Assembly (NCBI RefSeq): GCF_000516985.1
Contig: NW_006917092.1
Coordinates: forward strand, 3,550,619 to 3,614,618
Direction of reading: 5' to 3'
DNA length: 64,000 nt
Source of the DNA: Pestalotiopsis fici W106-1
Taxonomy: Eukaryota > Ascomycota > Sordariomycetes > Amphisphaeriales > Sporocadaceae
The notes under the pieces were generated by a model, which was not told the origin of the DNA, ran no database searches, and saw nothing but the letters and a program-made list of their open reading frames with translations. This document shows, in pieces, positions 23,806 to 35,339 of this stretch (position 1 is the stretch's first letter; each line of letters opens with the position of its first letter). The position numbers and the translations under genes are program-made.

Positions 23806-25341
23806 GTCGACTTGATTTGGATTAGCTAGTGCGTGAGAGGACAAGAGTCTGATGTTTCTGTGCAGTTTCTGTAAAAGTTCTAAACAGACTGAGCAGCTAC
23901 ACGCCGTTTTATAGATGAATGATGCTCGTCATATTGATGAACAAACTGGTGATATCGCCATTTATTTCCTTTGGATCGTCAACTGAATAGCCTATGCGCG
24001 AGGTGAAAGTCTTGGTGTTTCTGACAAGACTCCCTACACAAGTCTAAGAGATACGATTTCATGAGTAGGAGTACAGGCGTCGCATCACCCGTGGATGAGC
24101 TTGGTTACTTGGCTACTTTGACGGATTCGGGATGCTGTGTAAGTACACAAATATATTTCATTGACAATGAGTGAGCTGCCAAGGTCATTTCATTGAGATG
24201 CAGTGAGAAGAAAGACAGTCACGATAGAATGTAGCTCAGATTTCATTGGTGCAAAAGGTCACACTGCAGTTAGTCAGCCCGCCACGACGCCTTGGCTGCA
24301 TTTCGGAATTCCAGAGTCTGATCAGAACTTAGCAGTATGTACCGCTGCCCAAACCATTAGTATAGCGACCGAATCGAAATGGGAAACTCCGCAAACTGCC
24401 ATAATATCATGATATTGAATGTCCAAATGCGTCGTTTCGTATAGGCTGTCCAGTCTCACCTTGGAAGCATCAGCCTAGCCAGCTGATTTATTCTACGGCA
24501 TGCTCTAGGTCCATATTCATGTTCTAAAAAGAGTGAGTGCACATAGATAAAAGTGAACGGTAGAAGTTGTCTCCAAATCTTCCGTGTCTGCAATCGCATC
24601 TTATGTTGCACTATACTGGGGTTGCGCGCAGCAATTCTGCCCCATTAATAAGTTCTCGCAAGTGAGACCTGCGGCAATATTTTTTGTAACAAGATACAAG
24701 GAAGAAATCTAGCATTGGTAAAATACATCCCTAGACTGTTTTACAGAGTAACGTGGGAATGGTACCCTGGTGGGCCGATTATAAAGTTGGCGTACTTATG
24801 TAGAAACGGATCTTCCGAGTCAACATTCCCCTTGGAATGTGAATCACTCATACAAGGATGAGATGGACGTACTTGTTACAAACCGTTTTTCAATGAACTA
24901 GATTTCTGGTTAGATTAACATGACCTTGAAATTTCATGTTAAAAACAAGAGGTTGTTGATGTTGTCTAGCCTCAACATCGTTTTACAAACCATGCAGATT
25001 GTTTTCCTTGTTACCTTGGTTCTAGCACACAATTCATTTATAGTTGACACAAACATAGAACTTACACATATACATGCATTATTCGAGATATGCGTGTTTG
25101 ATGCAACTTTTGGTGAATGTGCACGACCACTGACATTGTCGTGGATGTCCGATGGCGGGGCCGAATGGGGGGTATGGGGCTTCCGGACGATTACCGCAAA
25201 GAGGCAACTGGCATTGCGGCAGATTGACATCTTTGTCGGGAACAGCCCAATCTTTGAATTCCTTATCATCTTGTGCACCCTGTTCAAAATAATACAAGTC
25301 ACTGCAGCGAAGAGAGGGATAGCTGCAAAAAAGTATCAATC
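23806..25341. other. Intergenic, divergent promoter region
   Basis: 1.5 kb between the divergent CVNH and SDR genes. Open frames around 24920-25438 overlap the SDR start in another frame and have no domain. No gene seen. Confidence 0.55.
23908..23913 (-). promoter_or_regulatory. TATA box of the CVNH gene
   Basis: TATAAA on the minus strand, about 103 bp upstream of the ATG at 23805. Core-promoter role inferred from position. Confidence 0.45.
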
Positions 25342-26271
25342 ATGTCAAAGCCAGAATTTACCCTTCGTACTGGGATCTACGATGCTATCAGTCCTGAGAA
25401 ATTCGACAAGTCCTTGGCCGGCAAGGTCGCCATTGTGACTGGCTCCAGTCGGGGAATTGGGAGAGAGATAGCTTCCGCTATGGCCCGAGCTGGTGCTTCT
25501 GTTGTGATCACAGGTCGGGCTGAGAATGAGGTTCAGGAGACCGCCGCGGCGATTTCTGCAGAGAACGAGGCGGCGAAATCCGGGAACAAAGTCATCGCAG
25601 TTGTCGGCGACGTATGCTCCGACTCAGACATGGAGAGACTTGTCCGGGAAACCGAAAAATCATTAGGCCCTGCCGACATACTCATTTGCAATGCCGGAAC
25701 GAATACTTTCATGCCATTTCACCTGACGGACCCTTCGGAATGGTGGAGGCAGATGGAGGTCAACGTCAAAGGGCCGACAGAGCTCACTCGAAAGGTGCTG
25801 CCTTCAATGCAGGCTCGCAACTCTGGGACAGTCATCTATACTTCAAGCCGAGCAGCCGCAGCGGATCTGCCGTGGGCCGCAGCCTACAGTTGCGCCAAGA
25901 CAGCCATTACGCGATTCGCAGGAGTGCTACAAAAAGAGCTGGACATTCTACAGACGACGAGTCACGGGCAGAATGGTATTTCTCTCTTTTCATTGCATCC
26001 AGGCGAGGTCAAGACCAGGCTCCACACGAGTGCGTTTCCCGAAAAGACCAAGAAGGAAGCGCCATACGTCGTTGAGCATATGGACAAGATGGCAAAAAGT
26101 CATCCCGACTTCAAGGCAGAGCTAGCAGCTTGGACTTGTGTCTATCTTGCCGCCGGAAATGGCAAGGGGCTCGAGGGCCGCTTGGTGGACGCCACACGCG
26201 ATATCGAGGAGGTCAAGGCTCATGTTCTCTCCATTGAGAAACCAAAGATTACCAATGCTTGCGCTCCATAA
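25342..26271 (+). CDS. Short-chain dehydrogenase/reductase
   Basis: Single exon, 309 aa. The start at 25342 is the first ATG consistent with the fold. Classical SDR motifs are complete: cofactor loop TGSSRGIG at residues 33-40, NAG at 117-119, the helix Asn at 141, catalytic Ser near 168-169, and Tyr182 with Lys186 in YSCAK. After the cofactor loop the segment VITGR, with a basic residue at the end of strand 2, favours NADP(H). Family knowledge: reversible oxidation of an alcohol or reduction of a ketone on a small molecule, cytosolic. The gene lies just upstream of and co-oriented with the MFS pump, and near the FAD monooxygenase, dehydratase-like and methyltransferase genes, so a ketoreductase step in a small metabolite pathway is likely. 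The substrate is unknown. Confidence 0.9.
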   Translation: MSKPEFTLRTGIYDAISPEKFDKSLAGKVAIVTGSSRGIGREIASAMARAGASVVITGRAENEVQETAAAISAENEAAKSGNKVIAVVGDVCSDSDMERLVRETEKSLGPADILICNAGTNTFMPFHLTDPSEWWRQMEVNVKGPTELTRKVLPSMQARNSGTVIYTSSRAAAADLPWAAAYSCAKTAITRFAGVLQKELDILQTTSHGQNGISLFSLHPGEVKTRLHTSAFPEKTKKEAPYVVEHMDKMAKSHPDFKAELAAWTCVYLAAGNGKGLEGRLVDATRDIEEVKAHVLSIEKPKITNACAP

Positions 26272-26789
26272 TGAAGTAGAGATTCCTGAATGACCTGTAC
26301 CATCGTAGTGTATCCTGTTTCGCTTGCAGTTCATCAGAGGGCTCTGACACTGCACACTGGGCGATTGATTACAATAGATAGCCTGAGTATTCTAAAGCAG
26401 ACCAGATGACTCAAATCAAGTGTGCCATGACGAGTTTGCCGAATACCACTTTGGCTTGATCATGCTTACGCATTGGGAAAGTCAACTGGACATTCAAGTT
26501 GCAGAGTACCCCAGTATGGCAAGTGGGAAATGGGACTACGCAAGCAGTAGCTTTATTCACTGCTACCACTCTTGTGCAAAAGACAACATGCATGTGGCAA
26601 AGGTAAAAGAAAAAAAAAATGAAGGACCATTCAGTGAAAGAGATCTTAGTATATGGTGCTCAAACTAGTCGGTTCGCAGACTTCATTACGCATTTCTAGC
26701 TTCATAGATAGCATTGCGCTGTTGCCATCTAGAATTCTCCAGTGGTGTTACTCATCGCCTGCGACACGTCTGCTGCTCATCAAAAAGCC
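26272..26789. other. Intergenic
   Basis: About 520 bp between the co-oriented SDR and MFS genes; includes a short A-rich run near 26610-26620. No gene seen. Confidence 0.6.
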
Positions 26790-28874
26790 ATGGCAATAAA
26801 AGCTACAATGCGAGAAAAAGTTCATTTCCCTGGACACGATGCGTCTTCATCCGATGCGCCGCACATTCCTCAGGTTCTTGTCGAGTCAGAGGATGAACCT
26901 CAGTCTCCATACCAGCTAAGCTGGAGAACGCTCGTGGCATTTTTCGCCCTGGCAATGGGCAATACTTGCGCAGCATTGGCAAATACCGTGAGCGGAGCAA
27001 TACAATCCTCTCTAGGCTTGTTGCTTGTATTGATGTAATACTAACCCCGAAGTAGACAAATACTACGATCAAATTCCAAGTTGCAACTCTCGCTAGGTCG
27101 CCCGCCGATGCAAGTCTGGCTAGTTGGATCGCCAATGGGAATTTCCTCTGCTCACTTGCTCTTGGCCCAATCTTTGTATCATCGCCGCTAATCATCGTTC
27201 GAAACCATGTGCTGATTCAAATCTAGGGTTCACTGAGCGATCGCATAGGTAAAAAATGGTTCCTGGTCATAGGTTGTTTGATCGGAGTGGTAGGCTCCTG
27301 TATCTCAGGATCAGCTCAGACTTTGAGCACCATTGTCGGCGGCAACGTATTAACCGGAATCGCCAACGCTGGTTGTGTAAGTGATGAATTTCTTTCAATC
27401 CCATGACATAGTAGACAAAGCTATTGCGAGAGTAGTGTAGACATGGCTAACAGAGAGAAAGATCGTCTCCATCAGTTGCATACAGGAAATAATGCCCAAC
27501 AAGCTTCGACCCTGGGCTCTAGGCGTGTCCCAAGCTTTGGCAAGTATTTTTGTGGTCCTCGGGACTTTCATGGCCGCCGCCATGGTGCGGGATAACACTG
27601 GAGGTCACGGCGGATGGCGATGGGCTTACTACTTCAACAGCATCATATACGGGTGCACTGCGCTTGCCGTGGCAGTGACCTACTTTCCTCCGCCGCCACG
27701 CCTGGGCAAGAACAGTAACCTGTTTAGTGATATTCTGACCAAAGTCGACTACGTGGGTATCGGAATAATGACGGGCTCATTCACAGCTCTGGTGATTGGA
27801 CTCACATGGGGTGGAAGCACGTATCCCTGGGATAACGGCAAGATTATCGCAACTCTAGTCGTCGGGTGCGTAGGCCTAGTCGGATTCGGCCTGTATGAGA
27901 TGTTTGTCGTCAAAGAAGGTATCCTGGATCATCGCCTGTTCCAGACGAGGAATTTCCCCATTCTGCTTGTGGTTTGTACCATTGATGGTATGCTGCTCTT
28001 GGGTGTCAATGTCTTGTTCTCGCAGGCGATATTCGATCTCTTTACACAAGATGCGGTTCAGATCGCGGTCATCCTGTCTCCATTCCTGATCACGTCGACA
28101 TTTGGTTGCATTCCAAGCGGATGGATCATGTGGTGGACCAAATCATATCGGCTTCTGCTCGCCATTGCGCTTTTCTGGTGTAGTCTATTCTCAGGTGAGT
28201 CACCAGCTTTGGACCTATTGTTTCGAGGCAATGTTGAACAATTTCAGGTTTGATGAGCTTGGCAACCTCGTCACGACTGAGCTGGGTATATGGGTTTTCG
28301 ACAATGCTAGGGATTGGGACGGCGGTGACCACGACTCTTCCTAGTGAGTATCCATCCCAACAACTCTAGTGAGACACCTGATTAAAACTAATCGATTTCA
28401 GTCGTTGCTCTGGGCCTATCCGTTCCATCGTGTAAGTGCTCCAAACGTGGTGACTTTCTTCAGCTGTAGCCTCTTTGCAAACACATTTGTTTTTTCTAGA
28501 AAGCTAAAACATCTCGACTCACAGATTTACTCGGCACGGCTGCAACGGTCAGCGTTTCGTGTAGGGCGCTGGGTGGCATTGTTGGCATCACCATTTTGAC
28601 GGCTGTCTACAACAACAAGTACACGTCATACGTTGGGCCACTTGTTGCCAGCAGCCCCGTTGTTGAACCGCCCTATCTTGATCAGAGCGCCCAGGCATGG
28701 AGATATGTGTGGGTGGTCATTGCATGCATCGTGGCGGCTACCGGCTTTGCATCGTGCGCGCTTCAAAGCGTGCAGCCAATGATGAATGGCCATATTGAGT
28801 CTGCATTGGAGAATCGCAAGGGCCTTCACGGCACTGGGGAGACGGATTCCGAACCAGCTTCCAGCGAACATTGA
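26790..28874 (+). CDS. MFS efflux transporter, TRI12/DHA2-like
   Basis: Seven exons, join(26790..26987, 27056..27175, 27227..27376, 27456..28194, 28248..28343, 28402..28431, 28525..28874), 560 aa; all junctions keep frame, and the sixth exon is only 30 nt. The length and about 14 hydrophobic segments fit the drug:H+ antiporter group that contains fungal trichothecene efflux pumps. The loop between TM2 and TM3 has GSLSDRIGKKW, the MFS signature. The IQEIMPNKLRP segment and the GGHGGWRWAYYFN segment are typical of the TRI12-like subfamily. The N terminus is acidic and cytosolic. Family knowledge: export of small hydrophobic compounds across the plasma membrane, often for self-protection in a biosynthetic cluster. 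Position at the end of the tailoring-gene run supports that role. The ATG at 26790 was preferred to upstream in-frame starts because the leader is otherwise unremarkable. Confidence 0.87.
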
Positions 28875-29470
28875 CACCTTGCCGCTCCATTCAGCAATAT
28901 ATATGGTCGGTCACAAGGCGGGACTTGCCAGAGCGCATATTGAACAGGCGATGCTTCTTTTGAAATGAGTAATACTGAGATTATTCAACCGAATAGGGAA
29001 TTGATATTTATCGATTTCACAATCTGGATGCCGTTCAAGTGTGTGAAATTGTTCTGGCATAACTTTGTAGATACAGTGGAGCGCGAGCAGCCACTGAGTT
29101 TCTTGGAGCAACTTGGCGAGACACACCTAGCTACACACGGCATTGTCGTCTCGCAATTTGTGAAGTCAAAGATTTCTGTTTGACGTGCAGATATTATTAC
29201 TCGGGAGGATTACAGGTTGGGCTCCAGGCGATTCTGAGGTCTCAGACCTGTCATTCATATGGAGAAGCTCTTGCTTGTAGCGCAACCCCGCGATCGCTTT
29301 CACTGAGCTCAATTGAAATTCGGAGCTCAAGACTGCCCCGCCCACTTGTTGCCCCTCTAAATGCATAAGCTTTTTTGGCGCTGCTCATGTGCAATCAAGT
29401 CCCAAACGCCCAATTACGTGGTTAACCTTTGCGTGCAGTCAATTGAGAACGCCATTTTCTGTAACTTATC
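28875..29470. other. Intergenic
   Basis: About 600 bp between the MFS pump and prefoldin subunit 3; marks the return from accessory to housekeeping genes. No gene seen. Confidence 0.6.
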
Positions 29471-30339
29471 ATGGCTTCGCAAGGCAAGGAAGCTGCTTCA
29501 AGGTAAGTGTGATTCATCTATCTCTATCACCGTTAGTTCCAGTGGCAAGACCTAATTGTCTGGCGTTGTGAAGCAGCAAAGAAGCCGCACCCACCAACCC
29601 GCGAGGTATTCCATATGCGCCTTTCGTCGACAAGGTCGAGGACTATGTCACCTCACGCGAAGAGGTCGAGGGAACCCTGCGCCAGTTCCAGGAGATGATC
29701 TCAAAGTACCAGTTCATGGAGCTCAATCTCCAGAGGAGGGTAGCAGGTTTGGAGGACAAAATGCCCGATATTCAGAAAACGCTCGAGACTGTGCGTTTCT
29801 TGAAGACGAGGACAGTATGTTACAAAATTACAGAGTTACAGCAAGGGAAGATTTGTGAAGACTGAGTATCTGCCTACTACAGGAGGAATCCGACCCGATT
29901 GACACAACTTTCGAGCTCAACGACACCCTATATGCGAAAGCTTCGATACCGCCCACGGACGAGGTCTATCTTTGGCTCGGCGTACGTTGAAAAGACTTAG
30001 AATGGGGGGATACAATGCTGATGGGATCACACAGGCAAACGTAATGCTGTCATACCCGATAGACGAGGCAGAGACCCTTCTGGAGCAGAAGCTGTCTGCC
30101 GCAAAGCAAAGCCTGTCCAACTGTGAGGAGGACTTGGACTTTTTGAGAGAACAGATCACGGTGAGTTGGAATGGTTCACTAGGATCAACCATAACTGCCC
30201 AGGACAGTTGCTGACGAGAATCCAATAGACTATGGAGGTTGCTATCGCCAGAGTATACAACTGGGACGTTGTGCAAAAGCGGAAAGACAAGACTGTGGAA
30301 GAAAAGGGCAAGGAAGGTGGCAATGCCAAGGAGGGCTGA
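29471..30339 (+). CDS. PAC10: Prefoldin subunit 3
   Basis: Five exons, join(29471..29502, 29577..29814, 29883..29981, 30035..30160, 30229..30339), 201 aa, matching the 190-200 aa of Pac10/VBP1. After a short variable N terminus, the conserved NPRGIPYAPFVDKVEDYV segment is present. A long coiled-coil helix follows (LRQFQEMISKYQFMELNLQRR). Then comes the beta-hairpin region (FELNDTLYAKASI, VYLWLGANVMLSYPIDEA), and the second helix of the alpha-class prefoldin fold. The C terminus is Lys/Glu-rich. Family knowledge: one of the two alpha-class subunits of the hexameric cytosolic prefoldin chaperone that hands nascent actin and tubulin to the TRiC/CCT chaperonin. The first exon is only 32 nt. Gene symbol follows yeast usage. 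Confidence 0.92.
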
Positions 30340-31524
30340 GTGCCGACAATGACAATCAACCTCCACGCTTCTTCCACTGGCCTTGGATCGATGCTTGAAT
30401 CACTTGCAATACCTTTGGGCCCGTGTTGCTCATGGGGAGCAGCATGGCGCACCGTGTCGGAAGTCGGCCAGATCCCACACCGGGGCCTCCACGGCAGGAA
30501 ATGAGGCTCTGCGGAATACCGCGTACGGATCGCCTCTGCTACGGAACGCGGTATCAAAGAGGCGACTCTGTGGGATACCTGACTACAATATAGGTATCTA
30601 CCTAGATAATGGGCGGCAGCGCCAAAGCAAGGACATGACGCCAGCTCGTATTTCAATATATGACTCGAGTCAGGCAATTGTCACAGGCCGGACAGGACAC
30701 GTAGGAGAAGCTTCAAGCCCCCCCGTGGAAGAATCGTTGAAGGCCATGGTGGAAGTGATTGTGGATGTAAAGAGTCAAGACAAACCAATGACCAGGTGAC
30801 AAGCAACAAGACTCACCCCTGACCTCCTATTTTTCCACCGAAGCAAATCTTACTTTCACCGCCGAGCTGGGAACTGTAATGTAGATGAAGCCGGGGTCGA
30901 TAGTGGGGTGCTAAGGTACGCACGCAGGTCGATAGCGGAGAGACCCTTGAGTTCACTGCAGTGTGGGTTACATAACCGAAGAATCCAGTCTCCACGGGCA
31001 CTGGCGACCCTCATTTTTTTCTCATTTGATCCAGTTGTTGGCCTCCTATGACGAATTTCCACTCCTTTACAGATTGATTGACAGTGGCTACTAGCTACAT
31101 TACCGACCATTGTACCGCTTAACCGCTGGCCCGCCCGACCTACGCTACAGCAGGTAAGCCTCTCTCTAGGTACCTCTAGTTAGCGACTGACCCAACAACA
31201 TCCCAGCCGACCCTAGTACGTACGGAGAGGCCAGGCTAATCTAGAGAGAATTAACTGACCAGCTTCGCCGCCCTACAGCCAAACTTGCTCTTCTTTGTTT
31301 GTTCTTTGAAAGACCCGTCGTCAGTATTGCTATTACTCGCGGACACACACATATCACCTATCGCAAGAAAAGAAAGAAGACTATCGTTTGTTGCGCTGGT
31401 CTGTCTACACTGCTTGCGCCCGCCCGCCCCTCAACTCTTCACTACCTTCTCTCGATAACAAACCCCACCTCAACACCAGGGACCGCACACATTCACTCCC
31501 TTACAACCACCACACAGTCGCAAA
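30340..31524. other. Intergenic with long leader region of SEC14
   Basis: About 1.2 kb. A 138-codon frame at 30383-30799 has no ATG-supported domain and is rejected. The part before 31525 is pyrimidine-rich (CT-rich runs at 31430-31520), typical of highly expressed fungal genes. Confidence 0.55.
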
Positions 31525-32747
31525 ATGGCCGCCCCAGGAACTATGCAGCTCGACCCGAAGTACGATGACTACGACTTCCCTACCACTGCCCCCGAGGCAC
31601 AGAGTGGTCACCCCGGCCACCTGAGCGAGGAGCAGCAGGCTCAGGTTGTCCAGCTTCGTCTGATGCTTGAGCAGGAAGGCTACACGCAACGTCTGGACAC
31701 TTTGACTCTGGTATGTTGGCAATGATGAACAGCCTTTGACTCAGCGACCAAAATGCTTACACGGAGAAACCTAGCTGCGATTCCTGAGAGCCCGCAAGTT
31801 CGATGTCAACCTGTCCAAGAAGATGTATGTCCCCGTCGCCCTTCTACACCCAGTCAAATAGGGGATATCTGCTAACCTCAGCCACAGGTTCGTTGACTGC
31901 GAGAAGTGGCGCGCCGACACCAAGCTCGACGAGACCGTTCCCACCTGGGAGTACCCCGAGAAGGAGGAGCTCTTCAAGTTCTACCCGCAATACTACCACA
32001 AGACGGACAAGGTACCCCAGCCAAATCTCTAAGACGTAGCTCGTAGTGGGCCTCGTCGTCACATGTTTGAGTATAGAAGCTGACTTGCTATAGGATGGTC
32101 GTCCAGTCTACATTGAGCAGATGGGTGGCATTGACTTGACTTCCATGTACAAGATCACCACCGCCGAGCGCATGCTTACCAACCTTGCTGTCGAGTATGA
32201 GCGTCTCTCCGACCCTCGTCTGCCCGCCGCCTCGCGCAAGGCTGGTCAGCTCCTCGAGACTTGCTGCACCATCATGGATCTTAAGGGCGTTGGTATCACC
32301 AAGGTTCCCCAGGTGTACTCGTACGTCAAGCAGGCCTCGGCCATGTCACAAAACTACTACCCGGAACGTCTGGGCAGGATGTACCTGATCAACGCTCCTT
32401 GGGGCTTCAGCGGTGTGTGGAATGCCGTCAAGGGCTGGCTCGACCCCGTCACCGTCCAGAAGATCCACATCCTGGGCTCCGGCTACCAGAAGGAGCTGCT
32501 CGCCCAGGTCCCCGCTGAGAACCTGCCCAAGGCTCTCGGTGGTACTTGCGAGTGCCCCGGCACTTGCGCCCTGAGCAACGCTGGTCCTTGGCAAGATCCC
32601 CAGTGGGCCAAGCCCGCCAAGTGGGAGAAGAAGGCCGAGACCGTTGTCAACGAGCCCCAGACGACGACTGAGCCCCCCAAGGGCACTGAGCAGGTTCCCG
32701 TCACCGGTGCCGCCGAGGACGCTCCCGCAGCTGCTCCCGCATCTTAG
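31525..32747 (+). CDS. SEC14: SEC14 phosphatidylinositol/phosphatidylcholine transfer protein
   Basis: Four exons, join(31525..31710, 31775..31824, 31888..32011, 32094..32747), 337 aa. The CRAL-TRIO N-terminal helix bundle (LSEEQQAQVVQLRLML, then LRFLRARKFDVNLSKKM) is followed by the lipid-binding CRAL-TRIO domain. Visible there are DGRPVYIEQMGGIDL, YYPERLGRMYLINAPWGFSGVWNAVKGWLDPVT and the IHILGSGYQKELL end strand; the alignment of these with yeast Sec14 is straightforward. After the domain, GTCECPGTCALSNAGPW is the fungal Sec14 gate/C-terminal segment, followed by a Pro/Glu/Ala-rich tail. Family knowledge: exchanges PI and PC to sustain Golgi PI4P and vesicle export; essential in yeast. Codon use is strongly biased to C-ending codons, suggesting high expression. 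Confidence 0.95.
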
Positions 32748-33194
32748 AAGAACAATGTCTTACGGGAATACTTTTGCAATGGGGGTGCGTTTTGGTGTAG
32801 ACTTTGGTGTTAGGGTTGTGCTGAGCATGGGGTTGGAGTTTGGGGAGATATTATGAAAGCAAGAAACACAGACAAGCGCCTGAAGGAAGACAGGGTGATG
32901 CAATGAAAATAATGCATCCACGGCACATATTTGTCAGACGTAGACGAAACAAGTCGTAGACGAAATAGGTGATCACAACAGAAGAAACATCTATATCCAA
33001 GACAACATATTTCATGCTGGACAGCATGAGTAATGGCAGAAAGCCTATCTGATCCTGATGTCGTGTTGCATTCAAATTGCCGCTACGAATGCCAATCTCT
33101 GGCTTGGTATCTCAATCCCAAAAATGTGAATAACCATAGACGCCCAACGCCACCTGTGAGAAGTACCTATACTTTGAATAATACTTGGCCTTCT
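32748..33194. other. Convergent intergenic spacer
   Basis: 3' ends of SEC14 and the Mis14 gene. The first 110 bp is unusually G/T-rich (TTTGGTGTTAGGGTTGTG type), plausibly 3' UTR. No gene seen. Confidence 0.6.
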
Positions 33195-34016
33195 TCATTT
33201 CTCCGTGACGACATAGCTTCCAGCCGCTCTGGCCCGTTCCATGCGCGCGACTACGGCCGGCATCTCCCTCTTTAGCTTGGTGAGGCCCTGCACGGCTCTG
33301 CCGTATGCGCGCTCGACATCTTCTTGTCTTTCCAACTTGTCCAAATTGAGCCCCCCGCCGCCAGCCGCCCTCTCGCGCTCAGCATCCGCGCCGTTGTCGC
33401 TAGCGGTCGCGATCTTGGTCTTGGCCGCCTCCAGCGCCTCCTCGTCCTGCTTGAGGCCCGCCTTGAAGGTCGCGGCGTGCGCTGCCGCCGTTGCGCCCGG
33501 GATGGATTTCTTGAGCGCGGCAATGTCCCGCAGCAAATCTTCCTCCTCGCGGGTCAGGTCTTCCACTCGGGCGCGCAGACGCGGGTCGAATGGGGTATAG
33601 ACGACCTCGGGCTGGGCGGGGCCTTTGGAGGAGGGGTCGTAGTCTGCTGAGAGGATGGCGAGGTCGGGCGATATGTCGTCGATGCCCATGCCATTGATAG
33701 ACAGATTGGGCGCAGAGAGAGTAAATGTCTTTGTTATGTACTATGGGTGCAGCGAGAGGGCAGGGTCAGTTCTTTGTTCTGTGACTGTCCCTTGCTGCTG
33801 AGGAGACGCTTTTAGACAGTTTTAGTGTCTTACCTCTTCCACGAGTTCTTCGATTCGATCCCGCAGCTCATCCTCGCCTTGTGCGCCCTCGACTGGCGGG
33901 AAGGCCTCATTGACGCGCTCGGCGGCGGCGCGCCGGACATTGGCCAGCAGGTACGTCAGGTCCTCGGGACTCTGCAGCTCAATCTTGCGCTGATGTGCTG
34001 ATACCGCCGTATCCAT
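33195..34016 (-). CDS. Kinetochore protein Mis14/Nsl1
   Basis: Two exons, complement(33195..33740, 33834..34016), 242 aa. The 93-nt intron joins EELVEE to YITKTF. The N-terminal part has the family's IELQSPEDLTYLLANVRRAA segment, and the spliced region gives a short strand leading to NGMGIDDI. The second half is almost entirely charged helix (VEDLTREEEDLLRDIAALKKS and a Glu/Ala/Lys-rich stretch) consistent with the elongated coiled coil of the Mis12/MIND complex. Family knowledge: Mis14 (yeast Nsl1) is a MIND subunit linking the inner kinetochore to Spc105/Ndc80 during chromosome segregation. The segment VYTPFDPRLRARVEDL fits the Mis14 family. Call rests on the N-terminal pattern plus overall architecture. 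Confidence 0.8.
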
Positions 34017-35323
34017 TGTCTATTCCGGGACCAGCAATTCAAAAGAGTGGAAATGGCTTCTTGGGACCGCGGCGGCCGTCGATGGTCGCTGTCGCAATGT
34101 TTACTTGCTGCGTACAGTATGGGGGGCTGCTTATCGGCTTATCGAGTTCGACCCTGAGTGGGAGGGTACTTTGTGCATAACCTGTACCAGTGGTACCTCA
34201 ACGTCAGCGACATGCATGCATATCGTAGGTGGGGTCGTGTCTTATGACAGATGCATAACATTTCATAATTCATAAGCACAGGTATGGCCTATTCAGTTTC
34301 ACTTTCTATATTCCGCACCATAACACCCATCACTGGAAGTTTTCCAGCTATTGCAGGCTTGAGTATAGAATCTTCAGCGATGGAGATTTTTGGTCTAAAT
34401 TTGATCAATTTTCTTGTTTCTCCCAATGCACAGGCATGGCTTGCAGAAAGTGGGCAGTCGAAAGATAATAGAAGAAGGGATTTAATAACTTACATCCTCG
34501 CTAGGTATGTTTCCATTCTTCTCAGGCACCAATTTCCGCCTCTCGTACTCGAGAATAACAACAAGGAAGTATCACAGCAAAGGTATACCATTTCGTGGAA
34601 GTATTCCATGCGTTTCTATACAAACTGACCTGCTTCAGAGCACTTCAACGCCTGGGATGCCAGTGTCTATGGTCATATCAGGAAGCATCGTGCCACAGTC
34701 ATAAGTGCGAGCCGAGATACATGCCTGTGACAAAGCTTGCAGTGTAAACAATATGAAAACTAGATAGATGTAATCATTTATTATGCCAGCGGACCATCTC
34801 AGGAGACCACCGCTGCCACCTTCCGAAGCTGTATCGACTTGTGCGCCACTACTATGACTGCATCGCCATCGATTACTACCAGCAGAGGCAATGGTGACTT
34901 CTCTTCTTATGTGGAATCTGACAAAGTGCCGATAAATTCCCTTTCTATGACAGGGCAATTCTTGTAGGAGGCTAATCGGAAAATTGAGATAGATGATTAC
35001 TCATCTAAAGTGTAGCGCTGGAAGGATCAATGTATGTTCTCATTCGTTTCAGGCTTCTGATTTCGGTGCTTCCATCATAGAACATCTGCGTAAGCGAGCG
35101 AGCATGCGAGGTTGTCCAGGAGTGCCAAGTCAACATGCTTTTGTTTATAGCTGCCGCGATGCCGAATGGAAAAGAAGAAGAAAACAGAAGAGAAAAAAGG
35201 TTGATACTCAAATAAACGACTGGTACCAATACAATATGCTGGAAGACTAAAGTAATGTGCGTTGTGGTGATAACGTCAACGAAGTACCTAAATATAATCA
35301 ACCTGCCTCGTTGACTGTTTGTC

Positions 35324-35339
35324 TTTTTTTTTTTTTTTT
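35324..35339. repeat. Homopolymer T16
   Basis: Uninterrupted run of 16 T in the gene-free region. Simple-sequence repeat; no function implied. Confidence 0.9.

Noticed and set aside
30383..30799. 138-codon frame between prefoldin and SEC14
   Set aside because: No ATG-supported start, no domain, and it lies in the expected 3' flank and promoter region.
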